A stretch of 8,850 nucleotides of DNA from Nitrososphaeraceae archaeon. Lineage in GTDB: Archaea > Thermoproteota > Nitrososphaeria > Nitrososphaerales > Nitrososphaeraceae. This document shows positions 1-5,614 of this stretch, one piece after another. The DNA is taken from assembly GCA_030038695.1 (NCBI GenBank), contig JASHSN010000085.1:1-8850 (forward strand). Direction: 5' to 3'. The position numbers and the translations under genes are program-made. The notes under the pieces were generated by a model. It was not told the origin of the DNA and searched no databases. It was given only the letters and a program-made list of their open reading frames with translations. Position 1 is the stretch's first letter. Each line of letters opens with the position of its first letter.

Positions 1-540
1 ACGTATACATATGATGTACCATGCTTTTCGGCTATGGTGAAGTTTTATGGAGTTTTCTTTTGAGTATGGGTTCGAGATATATTGAGTCCTGTGTCGTTTG
101 GCATGGTTGGTAAGCACAGCTGACGAAAAGTGCCCCCTATTCCGCCCCAATGGGACGCTTTTCAGGCATAATCGATTGTGCGTATGCATGATTTCCTGGC
201 TCCGTTAATGCCATTGTAGACGTTATGACTAGAGATAAAATCATTGCCAGTAACAACCATTTATATGCCCGTATCAACTCTGGTAATCATCTAAACAATC
301 TCATCTCCGACAGTAGGGCGGACAATCTTCAATCATGGGAATGGACAGAAGAGCGTTATTTTAAAACATCCATAATATTGTTCTTAGATAAAGCATAGTA
401 AAGAACCGAGAAATGATCTTAAATTACACGCATAAAGAACGATATAGCGACATATTACTCGCTCGTTGTAATTGCGATATTAAACCATATTCTCCATGCT
501 ATCTGTATTTACATCTTGTTACGACTTCATGCAGCTAAAA
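1..540. other. Gene-free region
   Basis: I see no convincing gene in this stretch. The longest ATG-led reading on the plus strand, from base 21, ends after about 30 codons and has no recognisable motif. The only structure I can point to is the imperfect hairpin at 125-163, listed separately. Confidence 0.5.
125..163. repeat. Imperfect inverted repeat / hairpin
   Basis: GAAAAGTG (125-132) followed by CCC can pair with GGG (152-154) and CGCTTTTC (156-163). This gives 8 pairs including one G-T wobble, a one-base bulge at 155, then 3 G-C pairs, closing a C-rich loop of about 16 bases. No T-tract follows on either side, so it does not look like a standard terminator. It may be chance, or part of an unannotated RNA. 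Confidence 0.25.
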
Positions 541-587
541 GTATAATGTAATCATTATACATAGCTAATAATAATAGAGATTACATT
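541..587. promoter_or_regulatory. Promoter/operator with overlapping inverted repeats
   Basis: This lies directly upstream of the secreted-protein gene starting at 590. GTATAATG (541-548), spacer TAAT and CATTATAC (553-560) form a perfect 8-bp inverted repeat whose right arm doubles as a TATA-like box centred about 33 bases before the ATG. A second perfect repeat, AATGTAATC (545-553) with GATTACATT (579-587), overlaps the first and brackets the expected transcription start. Such symmetry over an archaeal TATA box fits a repressor or other dimeric regulator. The symmetry is seen; the function is inferred. Confidence 0.5.
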
Positions 588-589
588 CT

Positions 590-841
590 ATGAGTATGAT
601 ATCACGTAAAAAAACAATACTTACTCTAAGCGCTTTAGCTATCGCAGTAGTGATAGCCATGTATGCGTCAGATCCCCTAGCAACAACTCACCAGGCTGTT
701 GCCTTTCATGGCCACTTCCACGGCTTCGGCTTCCATCGAGGCTTTCACGGTAGCTACGGCTTCGGTGGTTTCGGTTTCCCAGGCTTAGGTTGCGGCGGCT
801 GTGAGTGTGGTTTCGGCGGCTGCTGGGCCAATCTGTGGTAA
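590..841 (+). CDS. Small secreted Gly/His/Phe-rich protein
   Basis: This is an 83-residue protein of unknown function, probably exported. Residues 1-9 are basic (MSMISRKKT), residues 10-26 are a hydrophobic helix, and a Q-A-V-A site near residues 35-38 looks like a signal peptidase cleavage site. The mature part is only about 45 residues. It starts with a His/Phe/Gly-rich stretch (FHGHFHGFGFHRGFHG) and ends with a Gly/Cys stretch (GCGGCECGFGGCW) holding four cysteines. Histidines and cysteines together suggest metal binding or disulfide cross-linking at the cell surface, but this is inference. There is no Shine-Dalgarno sequence; the TATA-like box at 553-560 leaves only a very short leader. 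The protein resembles the product of 1846-2247 in plan (signal peptide plus Gly/His-rich body), though not residue by residue. No other known family is recognised. Confidence 0.7.
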   Translation: MSMISRKKTILTLSALAIAVVIAMYASDPLATTHQAVAFHGHFHGFGFHRGFHGSYGFGGFGFPGLGCGGCECGFGGCWANLW

Positions 842-999
842 AGCCGTTATTCTTTTTTTGTTTTTTAACAAAACATGTAAATTGTTAAAACCATTTTATT
901 TTATCCTACGTGTTACAATGATTCACAACATCGACCGAAAGTCTGCCAATTATTTTCTTCTTGCGCGGGGAACCAAGACCGGTCATACTACCATCAACA

Positions 1000-1177
1000 A
1001 TGACCTTCGCTAAAGCATATATCACTGAACTAGGCTTTTAAGGTAAGGTTGGAAGCAAAAAATAACGTTAAAGTATACACTGCTGAAGATCTCCTTAACG
1101 GCCTGAAAAGGAGTGGCATAGATATCTCATTAAAAGATGCTGTTAATCTTCTATCGCAGATCATTGATGAAAAATGA
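1000..1177 (+). pseudogene. Short ORF split by a frameshift, unrecognised
   Basis: From ATG 1000 the frame reads MTFAKAYITELGF and stops at TAA 1039-1041, inside a run of four T. Removing one T would join it to the open frame that follows (VRLEAKNNVKVYTAEDLL and on), which ends at TGA 1175-1177. The joined product would be about 58 residues, charged and helical, ending NLLSQIIDEK. The downstream part alone could begin at TTG 1049 and give 42 residues. The amino-acid composition after the junction looks like real protein. It could be a frameshifted relic, a true 42-residue protein, or a sequencing error. I do not recognise the family. The stop overlaps the ATG of the next short ORF. Confidence 0.35.
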
Positions 1178-1320
1178 AAAAAGTGGTACAAGTTTTATCG
1201 TTTATCTGTAAAGTTGGACTTGCAACTCCGTCTAGGAGGCTTAAGCAGAAGCCAGATTGCCCTGAGGAAACAGACAATATGGCCAGAGCGCAAGCACAAC
1301 ACTACGGCCCATATTGCTGA
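1174..1320 (+). CDS. Doubtful small ORF overlapping previous stop (ATGA)
   Basis: The 48-codon ORF starts with ATG 1174-1176, which overlaps the TGA of the preceding ORF in an ATGA junction, a layout often used for translational coupling. The product begins MKKVVQVLSFICKVGLATP and has cysteines at residues 12, 29 and 48. There is no recognisable domain, and another frame is also open across 1195-1335, which weakens the case. It may well be chance. Confidence 0.2.
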   Translation: MKKVVQVLSFICKVGLATPSRRLKQKPDCPEETDNMARAQAQHYGPYC

Positions 1321-1546
1321 TTGGTCGGCGAGCTGATTATTACACTTTTGCACGACAAAGTATATAGTAGTTTTATGGGCGACTAACTGCTACTTTGGAA
1401 AACATACCATGTGCGTCTCAACGTATCCATCCTCATAATCCTATACTCCTGTACAATCCGTCTGAGTCTGTCAATATCTCGAAGCATCTAGATGATACGA
1501 TAGGCCTTTAACATGTGGTGCTTGACAAGTGCTCCGACCATGAAGG
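1321..1546. other. Intergenic stretch with one tiny minus-strand ORF
   Basis: No convincing gene. The minus strand holds a 34-codon ORF from ATG 1487 down to TAG 1383 that begins MLRDIDRLRRIVQEYRIMRM. It is Arg-rich and could be a helical fragment of a decayed gene. It is preceded in frame by a stop and has no recognisable promoter, so I do not list it as a gene. Confidence 0.3.
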
Positions 1547-1764
1547 ATGCTGACTCTGCCCACGTCTTTTCGCTGGATACCAGAGAAAGCAACGAATCAT
1601 GTTAGATGGTTGATTTTCTTTAAAATAGAGCTAGGTGCTGCGTTCGGTGTGAACGGCTTAGGTAGATATGGATTTGCCTTCGGTGGCAATAAGTCTTTAG
1701 TAGTAGCGGTGTTAGAGGTCGTACTGGTAGCCGGCAAAGAGAACGATTACATTTAACAAGATAA
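1547..1764 (+). pseudogene. Probable relic of a Gly-rich secreted protein
   Basis: The ATG-led frame from 1547 runs to TAA 1754-1756 and in its middle reads GAAFGVNGLGRYGFAFGGN, a Gly/aromatic pattern like that of the two intact secreted proteins on either side. After about base 1695 this frame turns hydrophobic (LVVAVLEVVLVAG). The neighbouring frame instead continues with SSSGVRGRTGSRQRERLHL and stops at TAA 1762-1764, which suggests a frameshift. No signal peptide is visible at the start. I read it as a decayed paralogue with low confidence; a random GC-rich patch is the alternative. Confidence 0.25.
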
Positions 1765-1771
1765 TCGTTCT
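1740..1771. repeat. Perfect 10-bp inverted repeat (hairpin)
   Basis: AGAACGATTA (1740-1749) and TAATCGTTCT (1762-1771) are perfect reverse complements around a 12-base loop. It overlaps the end of the Gly-rich relic and lies about 75 bases before the start of the secreted-protein gene at 1846. No clean T-tract follows, so an operator site or a stable RNA hairpin is as likely as a terminator. Confidence 0.5.
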
Positions 1772-1788
1772 AGCAGTTTCGTGGTCTT

Positions 1789-1827
1789 TGTTGTACATTC
1801 GTCGAATGTACGACATTTTATTTATAG
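1789..1827 (+). promoter_or_regulatory. Promoter with near-perfect palindrome and TATA box
   Basis: GTACATTCG (1793-1801), a single T, and CGAATGTAC (1803-1811) form a perfect 9-bp inverted repeat. Allowing one mismatch it extends to 13 bp per arm (1789-1815). Directly after it comes an A/T-rich box, TTTTATTTATA (1816-1826), about 25 bases before ATG 1846. The palindrome therefore sits where the BRE and upstream activator sites lie in archaeal promoters, and is a good candidate regulator-binding site for the gene at 1846. The sequence symmetry is seen; the role is inferred. Confidence 0.55.
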
Positions 1828-1845
1828 TTGAAGAGGGGTGTACAA

Positions 1846-2247
1846 ATGATGAAATCAAAGACAACCACGGCATTTACCACTTTGGTCATTGCAGTAACAT
1901 CACTGTATGCTATTGGCCCTATACTTGGAAACCAACAAGCATTGGCAGCCATCGGCGGAGGTAGGATAGGTGGAGTCGGCGGTGCTAGTCATCCAGGCTT
2001 CGTAGGCGGCGGATCCGGCGTATCTCATATCGGTGGAGGAGGCATTGGCGTATCTCATATCGGTGGAGGAGACATAGCTCGTGTGGGACACGTTGGTCAT
2101 TTTGGCAATTTCAGATACAGTGGATCCGGTGGATATCTATATCCCTACTACGGCGGATACAATACCTGTATCATCTACTATCACCATCATGTCTATCACC
2201 ACGACCACCACCGCTTCTACTATCACCACTACTACTATTACTGCTGA
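1846..2247 (+). CDS. Secreted Gly-rich protein with His/Tyr-rich tail
   Basis: This 133-residue protein is probably exported. Residues 1-28 look like a signal peptide (basic MMKSK, then a hydrophobic stretch), with cleavage likely after Q-Q-A-L-A near residue 34. The mature part opens with Gly-rich repeats including two copies of GVSHIGGG, then a YLYPYYGGYN segment, and ends with a 25-residue tail almost entirely His and Tyr (nine His) closed by a C-terminal Cys. The tail suggests metal binding or adhesion; this is inference. The start is ATG 1846 (or 1849). A GAGGGGTG stretch at 1833-1840 could serve as ribosome binding site, whereas the TATA box at 1816-1826 would fit a nearly leaderless message; an in-frame TTG at 1828 is less likely. 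No standard domain family is recognised. It resembles the product of 590-841 in plan. Confidence 0.75.
   Translation: MMKSKTTTAFTTLVIAVTSLYAIGPILGNQQALAAIGGGRIGGVGGASHPGFVGGGSGVSHIGGGGIGVSHIGGGDIARVGHVGHFGNFRYSGSGGYLYPYYGGYNTCIIYYHHHVYHHDHHRFYYHHYYYYC
2017..2070 (+). repeat. 24-bp tandem direct repeat inside the Gly-rich gene
   Basis: The same 24 bases, starting GGCGTATCTCATATCGG, occur at 2017-2040 and 2047-2070 with a 30-bp period. They encode the two GVSHIGGG units. Identity at the DNA level, including third positions, points to a recent in-frame duplication, the usual way such Gly-rich proteins change length. Confidence 0.8.
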
Positions 2248-2354
2248 CACATGAACAAGAGAACATCAAAGAGTTGAACAGGATCCCACCTAAGCCGCGT
2301 CAATATTGTCCATTTATTAACACCCACTTTGCGAGTTGCCCTTGGCTACATTAT
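2248..2354. other. Spacer between secreted protein and pseudogene
   Basis: I see no gene here. It is the 3' flank of the secreted-protein gene and also the far side of the break where the minus-strand pseudogene loses its C-terminal codons. Confidence 0.4.
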
Positions 2355-2690
2355 GGTGTCAACGTCGGTCTCAAACAATCCAACAAGATTGTTAAGAAAT
2401 GCTAGTTTCCCTGTAGACGAGGTACTAAAGAAGCCAGTTCCACGCCACCTTACGCCTGAAGGAGTGGCTTTTTCTATTCCCTCACCAGTAGAGACGACCA
2501 TTCCTGTTTCTCCAGCCATCATTACTTTTTGCTTTCCCATGAATTACTCGGGGATACTGGCTTTGCAACAAAAGTCAAGTTTTGTTTGACGGCGTTCCCT
2601 TAAACGCACCCCTCTATTGATACAGTTGTTTCCATAGTTGGCCCTTCCACATCCACGATTCTCTGATCAGTTATTTTACCCTGTTACTAT
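2355..2690 (-). pseudogene. Broken inverted copy of the 6122-6520 gene
   Basis: Read on the minus strand, this matches residues about 11-120 of the protein encoded at 6122-6520. Bases 2355-2525 match the complement of 6311-6481 with only three mismatches and no gaps. Beyond 2525 the match continues to about 2680 but with many more differences. In that part I see one-base gain and loss within a few codons (in-frame TAA after a V-D-V-E-G-P-T-M-E-T segment) and two separate two-base losses, so the reading frame is destroyed. The final residues (EGNFTEKIWEWK in the intact copy) are also missing, because similarity stops at 2355. The remaining open piece on the minus strand (2346-2540) is therefore only a fragment. 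The two copies face opposite ways, about 3.6 kb apart. Confidence 0.85.
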
Positions 2691-3139
2691 ACTGCCAGGT
2701 ATCTAGAGCCTATCAAAAACATACCACCATTCACCGAGTGGCATGCACACGCTGACCCGAACGCCCCAACCGACGTAGGACCAACAGGTGTACGCTATGA
2801 CATTGAGACTACTCAACCCATCCATACAAGCGATTACTCCTGACGGCAGACAAGAAGATATGCCTTATCCAGGAACTATAACGCGTCATGTGAGAACAGG
2901 AGAGTCGGAATTACGCTCTTTTACACCCAAAAGCCCCCCGAATTGATATAGACGATTATGCTCGACTCACTGGACTTGCTGATGCAATTGAGCCAAACTA
3001 TATAACAAAGGGAGACATGTCAGATGAGATTGCAACCTCACTTCGCTCGGATCCATACCCTCCTCGATTTTCAATGGTCTTACTGCGCTGTATCATAGTT
3101 TTCACTGTATACAGTTTCTACTATATTTTTATGACTTGA
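2691..3139 (+). pseudogene. Unrecognised gene broken by two frameshifts
   Basis: Three successive open segments in three frames read as one protein. The first runs from about 2667 or 2691 (with NIPPFTEWHAHADPNAPTDV) to TGA 2841. Dropping one base near 2831 joins it to the second (TPDGRQEDMPYPGTITRHVR) up to TGA 2944. Dropping one C from the run of six at 2934-2939 joins that to the third (DYARLTGLADAIEPNYITKG, then MSDEIATSLRSDPYPPRF), ending at TGA 3137-3139. The N terminus is missing: upstream lies the end of the minus-strand pseudogene. The composition (Pro, Asp, Thr, His) suggests a soluble enzyme, but I do not recognise the family. The hydrophobic last 25 codons may lie beyond the original end. 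Sequencing or assembly error could also explain single-base slips. Confidence 0.55.
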
Positions 3140-3460
3140 TTCGAAGGAATGCAGAAATAAGATACTAGAACTTTGTGAAATGAAGCACAAGATGGTATTG
3201 GCGATGGCATGCTGGTGTATCAATAGTAAAGTTGAAGAATGTACATGGCATTTTAGCTGAGGCCTGAGAATATGAAATATATTCAAACCCAAGTAATTAT
3301 ATGTGATGCGTTGTTAGAACGTACTACAAAAATAATAATAGTTGGCTGTTCCTATTTGTTAATAGTGACTAATCAGACCGTACATTCAATGCTGAGGATA
3401 TTTATGCCAATTTACACTTTTGTTCATAGGCCATATCGACCATCTAAATCACCTACCTCT
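3140..3460. other. Intergenic region upstream of membrane-protein gene
   Basis: No convincing gene. It contains a 26-codon ORF (3180-3260) rich in Cys and Met that I regard as chance or relic. An A/T-rich box AAATATATTC lies at 3276-3285, inside a short inverted repeat (GAATAT 3268-3273, ATATTC 3279-3284). A second box, GATATTTATG, lies near 3397-3406. Either could be the promoter of the following two-gene unit. Confidence 0.4.
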
Positions 3461-3850
3461 ATGAAACAGATACCCAGGGCTAGTAAATCAAAGCTATTTC
3501 TTATAATAGCAGCATTGAGTACTGCTGTCTTAGTACCAATAGCCATCCTTCCCCATATTAATCAACCATATTTGGTTTACCGCAGTTCTATCCATGTAAT
3601 AAGTATCATAATATCGATTTTTCTTGTAGTAGTGTCTATTCTTACCTACAGGAGAACAGGAAGCATAAAGATATTGTATACATCAGTAGCGTTCCTTTCG
3701 CTTCTGGTGGTTGAACTTATATTTTTACTTCAGATAATACCCGGTAGTAGTGAACTAATGCTTCCTATGCCAATTAGGATGCTACCATATACTTTCTTAT
3801 TGGTCATGTTAGCATTATTTGGAATGGGGGTTTTGAGGGTAGAGAAATAA
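3461..3850 (+). CDS. Four-helix membrane protein, partner of regulator
   Basis: The 129-residue product has a basic N terminus (MKQIPRASKSK) and four hydrophobic helices at about residues 12-30, 43-62, 71-93 and 107-125, with a conserved-looking YRRTGS loop after helix 2 at about 63-68. It resembles the small 4-helix membrane proteins found beside ArsR-like or winged-helix regulators in archaea (DUF7521-like), an identification from memory. The frame is open upstream, with other in-frame ATGs at 3272 and 3389. I prefer 3461 because the extra 63 residues have no clear pattern and TATA-like boxes fall inside them, but this is not certain. The stop TAA (3848-3850) shares one base with the ATG of the next gene, so the two are very likely co-translated. 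Its probable role is to tether or inform the regulator. Confidence 0.7.
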   Translation: MKQIPRASKSKLFLIIAALSTAVLVPIAILPHINQPYLVYRSSIHVISIIISIFLVVVSILTYRRTGSIKILYTSVAFLSLLVVELIFLLQIIPGSSELMLPMPIRMLPYTFLLVMLALFGMGVLRVEK

Positions 3851-4380
3851 TGGACTTGAAGGAGCATACCGAGTTGTTCTCCGATAGTAAATCCGTAATT
3901 CTAAAACAGATTGAGAGAAATCCAGGTATAAGGTATAGGGAGCTTCTAAGGTTAACTAGTTTAACAAATGGGGGACTTCAATATCATCTAAAGATCCTTG
4001 AAAGATCACATAAAGTAAAAGTCGATAGACATGACGGCAGAAGAACCAGATATTATCCTCTTCATATCCCCACGTCCGAGTCACATATTCTAGGATGTGT
4101 CAGAAATAATGTTGCAAGACAAATTGTATTTTTCATACTGGAACATCATCTATGTACATTTGGAGAGGTGGTCGAACACACTAAAAAGGCACAGTCGACA
4201 GTGTCTTGGCATCTAAAGAGGCTTTCTGAGGCTGGCATAATATCAATTAGTTATGGACCCGAATACCAGCTTTATAGTACTGTGAACAACAATCTTGTGA
4301 AAACGGTATTGGACAAGTATAAAGAGACTTTTAGAGACAAGATTGCAAATGCATATTATGAAATCTTCGAGGAGCTGTAG
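3850..4380 (+). CDS. Double winged helix-turn-helix transcriptional regulator
   Basis: This 176-residue DNA-binding protein has two winged helix-turn-helix domains. The first spans about residues 12-73, with recognition helix NGGLQYHLKIL (40-50) and wing KVKVDRHDGRRTRYYP (55-70). The second spans about 83-135, with QSTVSWHLKRLSEAGII (115-131) and a short wing. A C-terminal helix (138-176) could mediate dimerisation. Both domains resemble ArsR/MarR-type archaeal regulators, and the Arg-rich first wing suits DNA contact. No ligand domain or metal-binding cysteine cluster is visible, so sensing may come through the membrane protein encoded just upstream, whose stop overlaps this ATG (TAATG). GAGGGT at 3835-3840 could be a ribosome binding site. 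The gene converges on the minus-strand ORF ending at 4402, with only 21 bases between. Confidence 0.85.
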   Translation: MDLKEHTELFSDSKSVILKQIERNPGIRYRELLRLTSLTNGGLQYHLKILERSHKVKVDRHDGRRTRYYPLHIPTSESHILGCVRNNVARQIVFFILEHHLCTFGEVVEHTKKAQSTVSWHLKRLSEAGIISISYGPEYQLYSTVNNNLVKTVLDKYKETFRDKIANAYYEIFEEL

Positions 4381-4401
4381 TAAACACAGAAGTGCGTGTA
4401 A

Positions 4402-4848
4402 TCAAACCGGAGTTTCACCACCCGGCATATACGAGCTAACATCTACGAAACTAGTTCTATTGCCATAGAGCTTTCTATCATTTGCGCTCGTTAGTCTAAC
4501 CCATTCACGCTGCCTCACTTTCTTTATTTCTCGGCTAAAATAAGTTTGCACTTTGGACTGATCCGGCGTTGTTATTATCAAATCATAGCCACTCCCTGGC
4601 GGGTATTCCAAATCAAAAATCTGAGAAAAGAGTATGACATCCGAAGTATCATTGCATACTCTGAATAGCTCATAATTCTTTCCATCGGTTTTGATCAGAA
4701 AAAACTGAGGCCCATGATAACGTTTTATAGCCTCCAAATGTAGTCCAATTGGTTTGTAAAAGATACAATTTAAACAAAGGAGTTCGCTAGACAATCCAAT
4801 CTTAATGAAAAAAATAGACCAAATTACACTGAGATTAGGATAAAGCAA
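4402..4848 (-). CDS. Unrecognised protein with uncertain N terminus
   Basis: The minus-strand frame gives up to 148 residues from TTG 4846-4848, but this codon directly follows an in-frame TGA. In the same frame, ATG further upstream encodes only MGNFFLVSS before that stop, so the 5' end may carry a nonsense mutation or the true start lies inside. The first 40 residues are hydrophobic and Cys-bearing. The rest is a convincing soluble sequence: FFLIKTDGKNYELFRV, then YPPGSGYDLIITTPD, then REIKKVRQREWVRLTSAN, ending SSYMPGGETPV. I do not recognise the family. A TATA-like stretch (TTTATTATTA on the minus strand, about 4911-4920) lies about 70 bases before the TTG. The next minus-strand gene lies about 250 bases upstream, so no operon is implied. 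Confidence 0.55.
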   Translation of the reverse strand: MLYPNLSVIWSIFFIKIGLSSELLCLNCIFYKPIGLHLEAIKRYHGPQFFLIKTDGKNYELFRVCNDTSDVILFSQIFDLEYPPGSGYDLIITTPDQSKVQTYFSREIKKVRQREWVRLTSANDRKLYGNRTSFVDVSSYMPGGETPV

Positions 4849-5099
4849 TCAACTACTAACAAGAAAAAAGTTTCCCATTATTGCTCTTGGTAAGCATAAA
4901 AATGGTCTCCTTAATAATAAACTATATTGTCTTTCTGTACAATCGTACGTTTTGATACTGACTCCTCACATAGATAGTGCAAGTATAACATAAAATAGAT
5001 TCAACTTAAGACTGGCAGCCAACCTTACGTCTAATGACAGTCGAAATAAATCGAAAATATAGACCTATCTGTTGTAAAACAGGCTCAGTTCAGAGGATG
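4849..5099. other. Intergenic spacer between two minus-strand genes
   Basis: No gene seen. On the minus strand this holds the 3' flank of the SnoaL-like gene, which is T-rich around 5040-5065 and may end its transcript, and the promoter region of the 4402-4848 ORF near 4905-4930. Confidence 0.4.
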
Positions 5100-5531
5100 C
5101 TAGTCAGTCTCATTAGATACTGTTTTAACGGCTCCAACCTGTAATGCTGCAGTGAGTCCATCGACAACAGTCCATGCTTCCTTTATCTTGTTACCTTCAA
5201 AATGAAAGATATTGACTCCCACAGTTTCAAATTTTTTATGAGTTGCCGGAATGCCACGGAAGTCCTTTGAATGCGTACCCTCCACTATCCAAGTTGTAGC
5301 AACCTTACCAAATTCCGCTATGCTATCCATTATTGTAAAATGGATATCAGGAAATATGCTATGATCTGATGAAACCCACTTTTTAAAATTTTCAATACCA
5401 GAAATATCCTCGCCGGTAGCATGATAAACGAGGTCGGGAGTCACAAACTTACCTATATTTTCGACGTTCACTTGGTTAAATATTTCATCAATAAATTGAC
5501 GAACAACTTGCTTGTTTTCTTCAATAGACAT
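5100..5531 (-). CDS. SnoaL-like / ester cyclase-like protein
   Basis: This 143-residue protein has the NTF2-like fold typical of SnoaL-like polyketide cyclases and 'ester cyclase' proteins. Supporting features are an N-terminal helix (ENKQVVRQFIDEIFNQ, about 5-20), the segment TPDLVYHATG (31-40), IFPDIHFTIMDSI (59-71), the strand-turn VEGTHSKDFRGIPATHKK (83-100), and a C-terminal FEGNKIKEAWTVVDG (111-125). The length matches the family. Members act on varied small molecules, so the substrate here is unknown. I start at ATG 5529-5531; a TTG two codons upstream is open but unlikely. A TATA-like box (CTTAAATT, minus strand, 5555-5565) is centred about 29 bases before the ATG, so the message is probably leaderless. 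Tandem repeats just upstream suggest regulation. It appears to be a single-gene transcript. Confidence 0.85.
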   Translation of the reverse strand: MSIEENKQVVRQFIDEIFNQVNVENIGKFVTPDLVYHATGEDISGIENFKKWVSSDHSIFPDIHFTIMDSIAEFGKVATTWIVEGTHSKDFRGIPATHKKFETVGVNIFHFEGNKIKEAWTVVDGLTAALQVGAVKTVSNETD

Positions 5532-5554
5532 GCACAAATTGTTGTTGTGAGTTT

Positions 5555-5614
5555 GAATTTAAGTGTTTTCAATCTGCATCGATCCCTTACAAACTACATC
5601 GATCCCTTTCAATC
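5555..5614 (-). promoter_or_regulatory. Promoter with tandem 12-bp repeats upstream of SnoaL-like gene
   Basis: The minus-strand TATA-like box covers about 5555-5565. Just beyond it, CATCGATCCCTT occurs twice (5577-5588 and 5597-5608), exactly 20 bp apart or about two helical turns. TTTCAATC also occurs on both sides (5567-5574 and 5607-5614). Same-face spacing of repeats next to the BRE/TATA region is typical of a site for a dimeric or cooperative regulator. The repeats are seen; the role is inferred. Confidence 0.5.

Noticed and set aside
1900..2100. Minus-strand ORF inside the Gly-rich gene
   Set aside because: It is antisense to the repeats of a well-supported gene; repetitive sequence commonly leaves the opposite frame open.
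2346..2540. Minus-strand ORF beginning MGKQKVMMAGETG as a separate gene
   Set aside because: It is only the surviving open piece of the broken copy of the 6122-6520 gene; its N-terminal half is frameshifted and its C-terminal end is lost.
2329..2589. Plus-strand ORF over the pseudogene
   Set aside because: It is the antisense of the duplicated region; the same antisense frame is open at 6292-6555 because the two copies are nearly identical.
3272..3460. N-terminal extension of the 4-helix membrane protein from ATG 3272
   Set aside because: The added residues have no clear pattern, and TATA-like boxes fall inside this stretch; I keep it only as an alternative start.
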